A stretch of 17,137 nucleotides of DNA, taken from assembly GCA_934661005.1 (NCBI GenBank), contig CAKUIK010000046.1, positions 1-17,137 of the forward strand, given 5' to 3'. Shown here one piece after another: positions 7,049-15,120 of the stretch. The position numbers and the translations under genes are program-made. This DNA comes from an uncultured Slackia sp. (GTDB lineage: Bacteria; Actinomycetota; Coriobacteriia; Coriobacteriales; Eggerthellaceae). The notes under the pieces are model-generated. The model did not search any database. It saw nothing but the letters and a program-made list of their open reading frames with translations, and had not been told where the DNA came from. Every line of letters starts with the position of its first letter. Position 1 is the stretch's first letter.

Positions 7049-8797
7049 TTACTCGGCGATTTCCTTCTTCTTGTTGCCGAAAATCACGCGGGCGCCCTTG
7101 ACGGCAAGCACCACGGCGAGCACGGCAAGCAGAACCGCGAGCACAAGCTGTAGCCCGTTGGCCAAGGTGAGCGCGCCGCCCATGATGGCCAGGAACTTGG
7201 CCTGCATGGTGAGCGCGAGCGAAGTCAGCGTCACGATGAGCATGAATACCATAGGCACATAGAACATCTTGTTGTTGCGGCCAGCGTTGCCGAGCCATGC
7301 GCACACGGCCAGCAGGCCGAGCGCGGCGAGCAGCTGGTTTGCGGCGCCGAACAGCGGCCACACGAGCTGGTAGCCGGTAAGGCCCAGGGCCACGCCAAGC
7401 GCCACCGTGATAAGCGTCGCAACAATGGGGTTCGAGAAGAATTTGCGCCAGCCGGAAAGCTCCTCGCGGGTTTTGCCGGCAGGAATGAAGAGCTCCTGGA
7501 ACATGTAGCGGCCAAGGCGGGTCGCGGTGTCAAGCGAAGTGAGGCAGAACACCGAAACGGCCAGAATCAGCAGCGAGTACGCGATATCCTCGGCACCGGA
7601 AAGGCCGGGGATGCAACCGAGCATCTGCGACAGGCCGCCTGCGAAAACCTGCGTGGGCGACGCATAGGTGCCGTCCATATAGCCGTCGAAGACGAACGCC
7701 ACGGCGCACAGCGAAATAATCGCGACCAAGCACTCGAGCAGCATGCCACCGTAGGCGATGGGCTGCGCTTCGCTTTCATGGTCGAGCTGCTTGGAAGTGG
7801 TGCCCGAAGCCACCAGGCTGTGGAAGCCCGAAATCGCGCCGCATGCGATGGTGATGAACAGCGCCGGGAACAAGAAGCCCGTGGTCGCGACCTTGGAATC
7901 GCCCTTCACCGCGGTAAATCCGGTAAAGGCGGGAATGTCCAGATTGGTGGCAGCGCCGGTAACGCCCGCGCCAATGATGCCCACCAGGGCGAGCGCGATC
8001 ATGCCGTAGAGCAGGTAGCTCGAAAGGTAGTCGCGCGGTTGCAGCAGGATCCACACCGGAGCAACCGAGGCGACCAGAATGTAGGCGCCTACGATCCACA
8101 TCCAGGTGAAGTTGTTGAGCTCGAAAACCGGGAAGTTGTAGCCGATGGCAACCACGGCGACAATGACGACAATTGCGAGCGCGATGTTCACGGGGCCGGG
8201 AATGGAACGGCCGCGAAGCGCGACGCCCCAGATAACGGCTGCGACGATGAATAGCACGGAAATCATGGCGGTGCGGCTGTTCGCGAGATTCGTGCCCGTC
8301 ATTTCCACCACGCCATCGGCGTTGGGAACCACGGCGAAGGTGCCGGCAACGATGGACGCGAAAGCAGCGACGACCAAAATCAGCGTGAGGTACGCGAACA
8401 CACAGAACAGTTTCTTCGCGGTGTCGTCGATGTTTTCCTGAATAACGCTTGCAAGCGTCTGGCCCTTATGGCGCAGCGATGCGAACAGGGCGCCGAAGTC
8501 ATGCATGGCGCCGAAGAAAATACCGCCGATGAGTACCCACAAAAGCACGGGAACCCAGCCGAACACGGCTGCCTGGATGGGGCCGTTGATGGGACCTGCG
8601 CCGGCGATGGACGAGAAATGGTGGCCCAAAACGACGTAAGGCTTGGCGGGAACGTAGTCGACGCCGTCCTCGAACTCGTGAGCAGGGGTTACGCGATCGG
8701 CTTTAACGCCCCATTGCTTGGCAAGCCAACCGCCGTAGAAGATATAACCCACGACGAGGATAGCCGCGCCGATGAGCAGAACCAGCATGGCATTCAT
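7049..8797 (-). CDS. cstA: CstA-family carbon starvation / pyruvate or peptide transporter
   Basis: Predicted 582-aa membrane protein with many hydrophobic segments throughout. Family-defining stretches are visible: GHHFSSIAGAGPINGPI near residue 58-75, FFGAMHDFG shortly after, and SGFHSLVASGTTSKQ in the middle. Members such as E. coli CstA and BtsT (about 700 aa) import pyruvate, and CstA has also been linked to peptide uptake. This protein is shorter, like other Gram-positive members, so the substrate is not certain. ATG 8797 is chosen because GAGGAG lies six bases upstream; the open frame to 8833 lacks a ribosome site. It may be co-transcribed with the unknown gene at 8903-9496, 105 bp upstream on the same strand, with no clear terminator between. 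Confidence 0.9.
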   Translation of the reverse strand: MNAMLVLLIGAAILVVGYIFYGGWLAKQWGVKADRVTPAHEFEDGVDYVPAKPYVVLGHHFSSIAGAGPINGPIQAAVFGWVPVLLWVLIGGIFFGAMHDFGALFASLRHKGQTLASVIQENIDDTAKKLFCVFAYLTLILVVAAFASIVAGTFAVVPNADGVVEMTGTNLANSRTAMISVLFIVAAVIWGVALRGRSIPGPVNIALAIVVIVAVVAIGYNFPVFELNNFTWMWIVGAYILVASVAPVWILLQPRDYLSSYLLYGMIALALVGIIGAGVTGAATNLDIPAFTGFTAVKGDSKVATTGFLFPALFITIACGAISGFHSLVASGTTSKQLDHESEAQPIAYGGMLLECLVAIISLCAVAFVFDGYMDGTYASPTQVFAGGLSQMLGCIPGLSGAEDIAYSLLILAVSVFCLTSLDTATRLGRYMFQELFIPAGKTREELSGWRKFFSNPIVATLITVALGVALGLTGYQLVWPLFGAANQLLAALGLLAVCAWLGNAGRNNKMFYVPMVFMLIVTLTSLALTMQAKFLAIMGGALTLANGLQLVLAVLLAVLAVVLAVKGARVIFGNKKKEIAE

Positions 8798-8902
8798 GTA
8801 AAACTCCTCTAGATATAGCAACTGTGGGCGCAATCGCCCAGGGGTGATCGCGACGCCGTGGCAACCTGGCGAGCGATTCGTGCCATTGTGAGTGTGAGAT
8901 TG

Positions 8903-9496
8903 CTAATCGCGAAGCGAGTCGGTCGCGTTGGCCTCGAGCGATTTGCGAATACGCTTTGCGGCGCCGTTGCAAATAACGCGAGAGCCTTGCGGTTTCGACA
9001 GGTCGATGAGCGCGAGCCGCACATCGCTCCATCCGCGAATGCCCCACATGAAGTTCTTGCGGTGGTTCGTTTTGCGGAAGAGTGAGAGCGCCTCGTCGCT
9101 CGCCGAATTGGCGATCACAATCAGCGTTCTGAACGAGGACATATGGTTCGGTTCGGGCTTCACGAGTTCGAGCGCCTCGTTCTTCATGAACTCGACGTAG
9201 GAACGCGCCGCCGCTTCATCAACATGGTCGCATACGTCGAACAGCATGTACTCGTGCTCTTCGGCCTCCCACAGTTTCACGCGCTTCACGAGCACATACT
9301 GCTCGCCGAAGGAGTGGAACTGCGCGAGTGCGCGAAAAGCGCGGCCAGCAACGGTGACGTCTCGCGACACGTCGAACCACGCCCCATGCGCGGCCAGCAA
9401 ACGTTCAAGGACGAGTTCGCTTTTGGCGGTAATCTCGTTTCCGGGCTTCGGCCTGTGGGCCGCTTGCTCCTGCTCTTCCGTGTGCTCGTCGTACAT
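8903..9496 (-). CDS. Hypothetical protein, soluble, family not recognised
   Basis: A 197-aa frame with codon use like its neighbours. No signal peptide or membrane segment is visible. It begins with a charged tail (EEQEQ), and the body looks like a compact alpha/beta domain: a repeated hydrophobic pattern, FRALAQFHSFGEQYVLVKRVKLWEA-type strand segments, two DVxDHVD-like acidic turns, and SFRTLIVIANSAS, which could be a buried strand. The C-terminal third (WSDVRLALIDLSKP, then CNGAAKRIRK) is conserved-looking but matches nothing I can name. The ribosome site GAGGAG lies 11 bases before ATG 9496, a little far. It is upstream of the cstA-like gene on the same strand, suggesting, but not proving, a shared transcript. 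No function is assigned. Confidence 0.75.
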   Translation of the reverse strand: MYDEHTEEQEQAAHRPKPGNEITAKSELVLERLLAAHGAWFDVSRDVTVAGRAFRALAQFHSFGEQYVLVKRVKLWEAEEHEYMLFDVCDHVDEAAARSYVEFMKNEALELVKPEPNHMSSFRTLIVIANSASDEALSLFRKTNHRKNFMWGIRGWSDVRLALIDLSKPQGSRVICNGAAKRIRKSLEANATDSLRD

Positions 9497-9568
9497 GCGG
9501 TATGTTTCTCCTCGCCTCTCAATGGCTTGCGAAATTGTAACGAACGTGTTGCTTTCTGGTTACAGGAA

Positions 9569-9592
9569 GTCGCTTTAGCGGACTAAAGCGAC
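9569..9592. repeat. Perfect 10-bp palindrome with CGGA spacer
   Basis: gtcgctttag (9569-9578) and ctaaagcgac (9583-9592) are exact complements around cgga. No T run follows on either strand, so a terminator is unlikely. It lies 72 bp before the start of the unknown gene, in its probable leader, and looks like an operator or a 5' RNA hairpin. Confidence 0.5.
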
Positions 9593-9626
9593 GGTGAGCG
9601 GTATATTGGTGCGGCGAATGGCGTAT

Positions 9627-9661
9627 GATTTATAAATCTAGCCGATAATTTGGGGCCAAAG
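9627..9661 (-). promoter_or_regulatory. Candidate promoter of the unknown gene at 8903-9496
   Basis: Read on the minus strand, TTGGCC is followed after 17-19 bp by TTTATA/TATAAA. The latter lies inside the perfect 12-bp palindrome gatttataaatc (9627-9638). A start site just downstream would give a leader of about 125 nt containing the 9569-9592 hairpin. Matches are partial, so this is a tentative call. Confidence 0.3.
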
Positions 9662-9771
9662 GCATAAATTGGAGCGCGAGCGGGATGCGGCGCGCCATTC
9701 GTTAATACATGTGATGAATGTCGCTCGAAGCCTTCTGCGCCGCGCTCGTAAGTGCGTCTTTGCCCATAAAA

Positions 9772-9795
9772 AACGGCGGCACGAAGGCCGCCGTT
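9772..9795 (-). terminator. Terminator of the AGCS symporter gene
   Basis: A perfect 9-bp GC-rich stem (9772-9780 with 9787-9795) and a 6-nt loop are followed on the minus strand by TTTTTTAT. It begins 61 bp after the symporter stop codon. Confidence 0.9.
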
Positions 9796-9856
9796 CAAAT
9801 GCAGGTTCAATTCGCTCCGCTCGTTCTCGCTCCGTTCCGTAGAACGTTTCACTGGG

Positions 9857-11278
9857 CTACTTCGATTCCACCACGGGAATTTCGTCTTCGCACACCTCGT
9901 CGAGATTGCCATCGTAGACATAGTGTTTCGTTTCACGCGCGATAAGGCCGGAAAGCGCGAGCACCATGATGATGTTCGGAATAGCCATGAGCGCATTGCC
10001 AATGTCGGAAACGAGCCAGACTGCATCGCCAATGCCCACGGCGCCCAAGAAGCCGATGATAACGTAGAACACCTGGTACGGAAGCTGGGCTTTCGCGCCA
10101 AACAGGTACGTCACGCAGCGGTTTCCGTAGTAGCTCCAGCCCAAAATGGTGGAATACGCAAAGCTCACCATGCCGAGCACCAGAATCGGGGTGCCAATAT
10201 AAGGAATGGTCGCAAACGCTGCCGAAGCGAGCGCGGCGCCTTCCTTAATGCCGCCGTTCTCGATAAGGCCAGGGTTGGCAATGCCCACCGCAACAAGCAC
10301 GATGCCGGTGACGGCGCAAATCACGACGGTCGACCAGAAGGTGCCGGTCATGGCGACGAGCGCCTGGCGTGCAGGGTTCTTCGTGGCCGCAGCCGCCGCA
10401 ACGATAGGCGCCGAGCCCAAGCCCGATTCGTTCGAGAACAAGCCGCGCGCGCAGCCGAACTGCAAGGCGACCATGATGCCTGAACCCACGGCGCCGCCGA
10501 ATGCGGCCTTCGAGGTGAATGCGCATTCGAAAATCATCGCAAGGGCGGGACCGACGTATTGCCAGTTGATGGCAAGAATAACCATGCAGCCGCCGAAGTA
10601 GGCCACAGCCATGAACGGCACGAGCTTCTCGGCAACGCTCGAGATGGATTTCACGCCGCCGAAAATCACGAGCGCCACGGCGATGGCAATGACGAGCGCG
10701 ATTGCCCAATCGGGCACGCCCGGGAAGCTTGATTCGATGATGCCGGTAATGGCGGCCGACTGCACCGCGGAGCCCGTGCCGATGGTGGCGATAACGGCGA
10801 AAGCCGCGAACGCCACAGCGCCGAGCTTGGCCCACCATGGCACGCTGCCGTCGCTGCGCTTGAACGCGCGCTCCCATGCATACATAGCACCGCCGAGCAT
10901 TTCGCCCTTGTGGTCTTTCACGCGGTATTTCACCGAAGCGAATACCTCGCAGTATTTGGTGGCGATGCCGAACACGCCCGTGAGCCACATCCAGAACACG
11001 GCGCCCGGGCCGCCAGCGATAATCGCCGTGGCGACGCCGACGATGGAGCCTGTGCCAATGGTGCCGGCGAGCGCCGTGACGAGCGCACCGAATTGGCTTA
11101 CGTCGCCTTCGGCGTCTTCGTCTTTGGCGAGGGACATTTTGATGGCTGTCGGCAGTTTGCGCTGGATGAACCCCGTGCGAACGGTCAAGAAGATATGCGA
11201 GCCCAGGAGCAGGCAAATCATCGCCGGACCCCATACAACAGCATCGATTTGAGTGAGTGCATTAATTATTGTATCCAT
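9857..11278 (-). CDS. AGCS-family alanine/glycine:cation symporter
   Basis: Predicted 473-aa sodium- or proton-coupled alanine/glycine importer with about ten or eleven membrane helices. Family marks include ALAGTIGTGSIVGVATAI near residue 70, GGPGAVFWMWLTGVFG near residue 88, KYCEVFASVKYR directly after, GLFSNESGLGSAPI in the middle, and TILGWSYYGNRC toward the end. Length is normal for AlsT/DagA-type members. The start is not well marked. ATG 11278 has no Shine-Dalgarno sequence (CCTCCCC precedes it), and a GTG at 11296 adds six residues but is equally poor, so the transcript could be leaderless or nearly so. Its own terminator follows. It appears to be a single-gene unit. Confidence 0.9.
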   Translation of the reverse strand: MDTIINALTQIDAVVWGPAMICLLLGSHIFLTVRTGFIQRKLPTAIKMSLAKDEDAEGDVSQFGALVTALAGTIGTGSIVGVATAIIAGGPGAVFWMWLTGVFGIATKYCEVFASVKYRVKDHKGEMLGGAMYAWERAFKRSDGSVPWWAKLGAVAFAAFAVIATIGTGSAVQSAAITGIIESSFPGVPDWAIALVIAIAVALVIFGGVKSISSVAEKLVPFMAVAYFGGCMVILAINWQYVGPALAMIFECAFTSKAAFGGAVGSGIMVALQFGCARGLFSNESGLGSAPIVAAAAATKNPARQALVAMTGTFWSTVVICAVTGIVLVAVGIANPGLIENGGIKEGAALASAAFATIPYIGTPILVLGMVSFAYSTILGWSYYGNRCVTYLFGAKAQLPYQVFYVIIGFLGAVGIGDAVWLVSDIGNALMAIPNIIMVLALSGLIARETKHYVYDGNLDEVCEDEIPVVESK

Positions 11279-11388
11279 GGGGAGGCATGATACCACTCAC
11301 CCAATTTAATCTAGGCTTTACAAAGGTGAACGACACCAAAACGAAAGAAAAAGGTTTCAGCGGAGAATGAGTTGCGTGCAGAAAAAGA

Positions 11389-11420
11389 AATCGCCCCGCG
11401 CGTTGTATGCGGGGGCGATT
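11389..11420 (-). terminator. Terminator of the riboflavin-uptake/PPOX operon
   Basis: AATCGCCCC (11389-11397) pairs with GGGGCGATT (11412-11420). On the minus strand the stem is followed by TCTTTTTC (11380-11388), an intrinsic terminator 78 bp beyond the last gene of the operon. Confidence 0.8.
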
Positions 11421-11498
11421 GATACTACGCGGGAACACGATTCGCGCGTAGCGGTTGCACTGCTCGCGAATAGGTGAGACCGTCGGTTGTTGCGCGAC

Positions 11499-11918
11499 CT
11501 AGAACTGGAACTTTCGCTCGCTGCCATCGATATCGCAAATGCGGCACGTTCCGTTCTTCACGCTGAAAAATGCGAGGCGGCCGTCGTTGGGCGAATCGTG
11601 GTGTTCGCCAATACCCACCATATGTTCGAATCCGGCTTGGCGAACTTCGTCGGGGCATGCGGCGTCATCGGCAAGCTCTGCTTCGCCTTCCACCACAATC
11701 CAGCACTCGCCTGGTTTCCATCCGGAAAGCTCGAATTTGGCGTTCGCCTCAAGCTCGCGCCATACGTCTTTATCACGTGACGTTGAAAACCACAGCTTGC
11801 CGTCGGCCTGCGCGGCGAACGAGAACGGGCGCACGCGGGGCTGCGTGGGGTCGGCCGCGTCGATGGTGGCCAAATACCACGCGGGAATGCCGGTGAGGTA
11901 CTGTACGATTTCGTCCAT
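11499..11918 (-). CDS. Pyridoxamine 5'-phosphate oxidase-fold flavin-binding protein (copy 1)
   Basis: Predicted 139-aa soluble protein with the split beta-barrel fold of pyridoxamine-phosphate oxidase-like proteins, a family that usually binds FMN as a dimer. PAWYLATID near residue 15-23, PRVRPFSF, GKLWFSTSRDKDVWRELEAN and the later ECWIVVEGEAEL follow the family order, in which the RPF and S/T-x-K segments contact the flavin phosphate. The start is set by AAAGGAG six bases upstream of ATG 11918. It is a diverged tandem paralogue of the gene at 11996-12427, 77 bp away; a small GCCGC/GCGGC hairpin (11939-11953) lies between. It is the last gene before the operon terminator. Substrate unknown; it is too short and lacks the features to be a true PdxH. 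Confidence 0.85.
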   Translation of the reverse strand: MDEIVQYLTGIPAWYLATIDAADPTQPRVRPFSFAAQADGKLWFSTSRDKDVWRELEANAKFELSGWKPGECWIVVEGEAELADDAACPDEVRQAGFEHMVGIGEHHDSPNDGRLAFFSVKNGTCRICDIDGSERKFQF

Positions 11919-11995
11919 GGTCGCTCCTTTATTGTTTTGCCGCTTTGCGCGGCGGGAACTACTGTTGTATAGAGTGTGCGGTGCGGCTTCGGGGT

Positions 11996-12427
11996 CTACA
12001 AATCCACAGGTACCCATTCTTCATGGTCGCAAATCCATGCCTGGGGCTCTTCGGCGCTGAAGAATACGAGCGTCTCGTCGTTCGGGCCGTCGTAATGCTC
12101 ACCAAGGCCTTCGAGGTGCTGCCATCCCGCTTCGCGCATTTCAGGTGACGCCTCGTCAACCAACCCCGCTTTGCCGCGCAGAATGAGCCAGCCGTGCCCG
12201 GGCCACCATGAGGTGGCTTCGAAAAGCTGGTTTTGCAGAAGCTCCTGCCATACGTCTTTGGTGGTGGCGGTCACGAACCACAGCTTGCCGTCTTGGATTT
12301 GGGCGAACGAGAACGGGCGCACATGTGGCTGGCCGTCGACGCTCGTCGCCAAATACCAGGCGGGCACCGAGGTCATATATTGCAGAACCTTCTCGAGTCC
12401 ATCGGCGGTCGTTTCGTTTTCAGGCAT
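11996..12427 (-). CDS. Pyridoxamine 5'-phosphate oxidase-fold flavin-binding protein (copy 2)
   Basis: Predicted 143-aa soluble protein of the same fold as its downstream neighbour. The paired motifs are PAWYLATSVDG, PHVRPFSFAQIQDGKLWFVTATTKDVWQEL, WWPGHGWLILRGKAGL and GLGEHYDGPNDETLVFFS. The two copies share layout and many identities but differ enough to suggest old duplication and separate roles. ATG 12427 follows AAAGGAGA. The gap to the ecfT stop codon is only 12 bp, so it is almost certainly transcribed with the riboflavin importer. An FMN-binding protein at the end of an FMN-controlled operon is sensible; whether it uses, stores or reduces with the flavin is not shown. Confidence 0.87.
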   Translation of the reverse strand: MPENETTADGLEKVLQYMTSVPAWYLATSVDGQPHVRPFSFAQIQDGKLWFVTATTKDVWQELLQNQLFEATSWWPGHGWLILRGKAGLVDEASPEMREAGWQHLEGLGEHYDGPNDETLVFFSAEEPQAWICDHEEWVPVDL

Positions 12428-12439
12428 GGCCTCTCCTTT

Positions 12440-13240
12440 CTAGAGCAGCACGTTCACGGCGACAACGCCGCACACGAGCACAGCGAACGCGGCAATGGCG
12501 AACGCGTCGAATTTCGAATAGCGCAGCGGGTGGAGCCTCGTGCGGCCCTCTTCGCCGTGGTAGCAGCGCGCATCCATTGCGGCCGACAGCGTTTCTGCAT
12601 GGCGAAATACGCTTGCGAACAGCGGAATCGTCACGCTCGAAAGCATGCGCAGGCCTTTCACGGGGCTTCCGTCGAGCGCGGCGCCGCGGCTGATTTGCGC
12701 GTGGTAGACATTTGCGAGCTCGGTTGCGAACTGCGGCATGAAGCGCAGGGCGATGCCCATGATCATACCCAGCTCGTGCGCCGGCACGCCGAAGCGCGCG
12801 AAGGGGTGCAGCATTTGTTCGACGGCCGCCGTAAGGTCGAGCGTGGTGGTCGTCATGGTGATAAGGCTCATACCCATCATCATTAAAATGATGCGGCAAC
12901 CGACGAACAAGCACGAATGCACGCTGCCGGTGCTTATTTCGATAATGCCCCACTTGAATAGCGTTTCGCCGCTTTGGTCGACGAACAAATTCAGCAGCGC
13001 GCAAATGAGCGCGATCGCCATGAGTGGCGCGAGCGAGCGCATGGCCTTGCCAAACGGGATGTGCGATACCACATAAAGAAACGCCACGAACACGGCGATC
13101 ACGCCCAGCCCTGCAAACCCGCACGCCATGAGCGCGACCATCAAGAACACGAATCCAAGCGTGAGCTTCGTGCGCGCATCGCATTTATGCAAGGGGCTAT
13201 CCCCGGGGTAATAACTTCCGAAAGAAAACACTTCGTTCAT
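12440..13240 (-). CDS. ecfT: ECF transporter transmembrane (T) component
   Basis: Predicted 266-aa membrane component that couples the ATPases to the substrate-binding S protein. Hydrophobic helices lie near residues 30-55, 65-85, 105-125 and at the C-terminus (CVV AVNVLL end). The two coupling-helix motifs of EcfT are seen as ISRGA (about residue 183) and MDARCYHG (about 220), the second with Cys in place of the more usual Gly or Ser. The ATG overlaps the stop of the upstream ATPase gene in ATGA (13237-13240), which implies translational coupling. AAAGG occurs a little upstream. It is followed 12 bp later by a PPOX-fold gene. Confidence 0.9.
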   Translation of the reverse strand: MNEVFSFGSYYPGDSPLHKCDARTKLTLGFVFLMVALMACGFAGLGVIAVFVAFLYVVSHIPFGKAMRSLAPLMAIALICALLNLFVDQSGETLFKWGIIEISTGSVHSCLFVGCRIILMMMGMSLITMTTTTLDLTAAVEQMLHPFARFGVPAHELGMIMGIALRFMPQFATELANVYHAQISRGAALDGSPVKGLRMLSSVTIPLFASVFRHAETLSAAMDARCYHGEEGRTRLHPLRYSKFDAFAIAAFAVLVCGVVAVNVLL

Positions 13241-15054
13241 CGCGTGCCGCCTTTCGTTATAGCGGCGATTTCGGCGGCAAGCGAGTCAATCGAATAGAGC
13301 ATATCAGCGCTGAGCGGAGCGCCTGCATCGATGAGCGCGTAGGCCATGCGCTGCGGCGCGGGAAGGCCCAAGCCAATCTCATTGAGCTTGGCGGCGTGCA
13401 TGAAGACGTGCGCGGGCGTGCCCTGGCGCACGATTTCGCCCTCTTTGAGCACGACTACGCAGTCGCACATCGCGGCCAGGTCGTCCATGCTGTGCGACAC
13501 CATGACGACGGTCGTTCCCTGTTTGTGGAGCTGCGCGATAAGGTCCAGAAACTCGCGGCGCGCCACGGGATCGAGACCCGCTACGGGCTCGTCGAGCACG
13601 AGCGCTTCAGGGTTCATGGCAAGCACGCCGGCGAAAGCGACGCGGCGCTGCTGACCGCCCGAAAGCTCGAAGGGGCTCATGTCGCGCAGGCTGTCAATGG
13701 AAAGTCCCACGCGCGAAAGCGACTCGCGCACGCGCGTTTCTACCTCGTCGCCCGAAAAGCCCAGATTGCGTGGGCCGAACGCCACGTCGTCGAACACGGT
13801 GTTCGCGAACAGCTGGCGCTCGGGGTATTGGAACACGATGCCGATGCGCGCCTTCGCCGCCGCTGCGGCCTTTTTGTCGGCCAAATCTTCGCCGCATACG
13901 AGCACGCGGCCACGACTTGGCTGAAGCAGGCCATTCATATGCTGGAGGAGAGTCGATTTACCCGACCCCGTGTGACCTGCAATGCCCAGGAACTCGCCGC
14001 GGCGCAGCTCGAAAGAAATCTCCTTGAGCGCCCATACCTCATTGGGGTCGTTTCCCCAGGCCGCGCGTTCTTCAGATTCCGAGCCAAGCTTTTTGCGCTT
14101 GCGTTCCTTCTTTGATTTCGTATAGGTGAAAAAAACGTCCTCGAAGCGCAGCAGCGCATCTTCCGAAGGCTCTGGCGCGACTGCATGAAACGCGGGGTCG
14201 ATGTCCTTTGCGTGGCCCGCTTCGCCGAGTTTGCCCACTTCAGAGAGCTTTGCGGCGATTTCGGCGACCATCTTCGTTTCATTCACATGTGGCACAACCT
14301 GCATGCCGGCCTTTTGAAGAGCGAGGCCAAGCTGGCACGAATACGGAACATCGAGGTTGAGCGCTGCCAGCTCGTCGGCGCGCGTGAGCACCTCTTCGGG
14401 CGTGCCTTCGCACGCGATGCGGCCTTCATTCATGACCACGACGCGATCGGCGGCTGCGGCTTCTTCCATGTAATGGGTGATCATGATAATGGTCATGCCG
14501 CGTTCGTTGAGTTCGCGGCACACGCGCATGAGGCCTTTTCGGCCGCGAGGGTCGAGCATCGAAGAGGCTTCGTCCAAAATGAGCGCGCGCGGCTCCATGG
14601 CGAGCACGCCGGCAATGGCGACGCGCTGCTTCTGGCCGCCCGAAAGCGCGTGGGTTTCGTGGCGCTCGAAGCCAACGAGTCCTACTTCCTTGAGCGCCTG
14701 TTTTACGCGTTCGGCGATGCGCGCGCTTTCGACGCCGAGATTTTCAGGACCGAATGCCACGTCGTCTTCCACGAGCGATGCGACGAGCTGGTCGTCGGGG
14801 TTCTGGAACACCATGCCTGCGGTGGAGCGAATGTCGTAGATGTATTCTTCGTCTTGCGTATCGTGGCCCGCAACGCGCACGCAGCCCTCGTCGGGCACGA
14901 GCAGGGCGTTCATATGCTTCGCGAGCGTCGATTTGCCGGAGCCGTTGCCGCCCAGAATGCAGACGAATTCGCCGTCGGCGATATGCAAATCGATGCCTCG
15001 CAGCACGAAGCGCTCGCCATCGTAGGTGAATCGAACGTTGGAGCAATCGATCAT
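13237..15054 (-). CDS. ecfA: Fused ECF transporter ATPase (EcfA1-EcfA2 type)
   Basis: Predicted 605-aa cytoplasmic protein with two complete ABC ATPase domains. Domain 1: Walker A GGNGSGKS at 35-42, Q-loop FQNPDDQ, signature LSGGQKQR, Walker B ILDEASSMLDP, H-loop THYMEE. Domain 2: Walker A GHTGSGKS (K366), FQYPERQ, LSGGQQRR, VLDEPVAGLDP, SHSMDD. The first resembles EcfA1 (DEAxSMLDP) and the second EcfA2 (DEPxAGLDP), so the fused chain can supply the heterodimer. A highly charged insert of about 27 residues (313-339) sits between the first strands of domain 2. I chose ATG 15054 because AAGGA lies seven bases before it; ATGs at 15069 and 15075 have no ribosome site. It overlaps ecfT by 4 bp. 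Confidence 0.92.
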   Translation of the reverse strand: MIDCSNVRFTYDGERFVLRGIDLHIADGEFVCILGGNGSGKSTLAKHMNALLVPDEGCVRVAGHDTQDEEYIYDIRSTAGMVFQNPDDQLVASLVEDDVAFGPENLGVESARIAERVKQALKEVGLVGFERHETHALSGGQKQRVAIAGVLAMEPRALILDEASSMLDPRGRKGLMRVCRELNERGMTIIMITHYMEEAAAADRVVVMNEGRIACEGTPEEVLTRADELAALNLDVPYSCQLGLALQKAGMQVVPHVNETKMVAEIAAKLSEVGKLGEAGHAKDIDPAFHAVAPEPSEDALLRFEDVFFTYTKSKKERKRKKLGSESEERAAWGNDPNEVWALKEISFELRRGEFLGIAGHTGSGKSTLLQHMNGLLQPSRGRVLVCGEDLADKKAAAAAKARIGIVFQYPERQLFANTVFDDVAFGPRNLGFSGDEVETRVRESLSRVGLSIDSLRDMSPFELSGGQQRRVAFAGVLAMNPEALVLDEPVAGLDPVARREFLDLIAQLHKQGTTVVMVSHSMDDLAAMCDCVVVLKEGEIVRQGTPAHVFMHAAKLNEIGLGLPAPQRMAYALIDAGAPLSADMLYSIDSLAAEIAAITKGGTR

Positions 15055-15077
15055 AATCGAGTCCTTCATAAACACGT

Positions 15078-15103
15078 CTGGCCGCTGCGTATGCAGCGGC
15101 CAG
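15078..15103 (-). terminator. Hairpin between ribU and the fused ATPase gene
   Basis: A perfect 11-bp GC-rich stem (15078-15088 with 15093-15103) with a 4-nt loop lies in the 66-bp gap after the S-component stop. Read on the minus strand it is followed by ACGTGTTT, only a weak T tail. It could reduce transcription of the energising module relative to the S gene, or stabilise the upstream mRNA. Confidence 0.5.
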
Positions 15104-15120
15104 CTTGGGGAGGTGGCGCG

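Larger units (their letters stand above)
9497..9856. other. 360-bp non-coding region with palindromes and AGCS terminator
   Basis: No gene is supported here. From the left it holds the leader of the unknown gene, a 10-bp hairpin (9569-9592), an AT-rich patch with a 12-bp palindrome (9627-9638), a 9-bp inverted pair cgaatggcg/cgccattcg at 9615-9623 and 9693-9701, and the terminator of the AGCS gene (9772-9795). The AT-rich patch stands out against the GC-rich surroundings and is the probable promoter of the unknown gene. Confidence 0.6.

Noticed and set aside
10245..11234. 329-codon minus-strand frame inside the AGCS gene
   Set aside because: It is a shifted frame of the symporter on the same strand, with an Arg-rich translation and no family resemblance.
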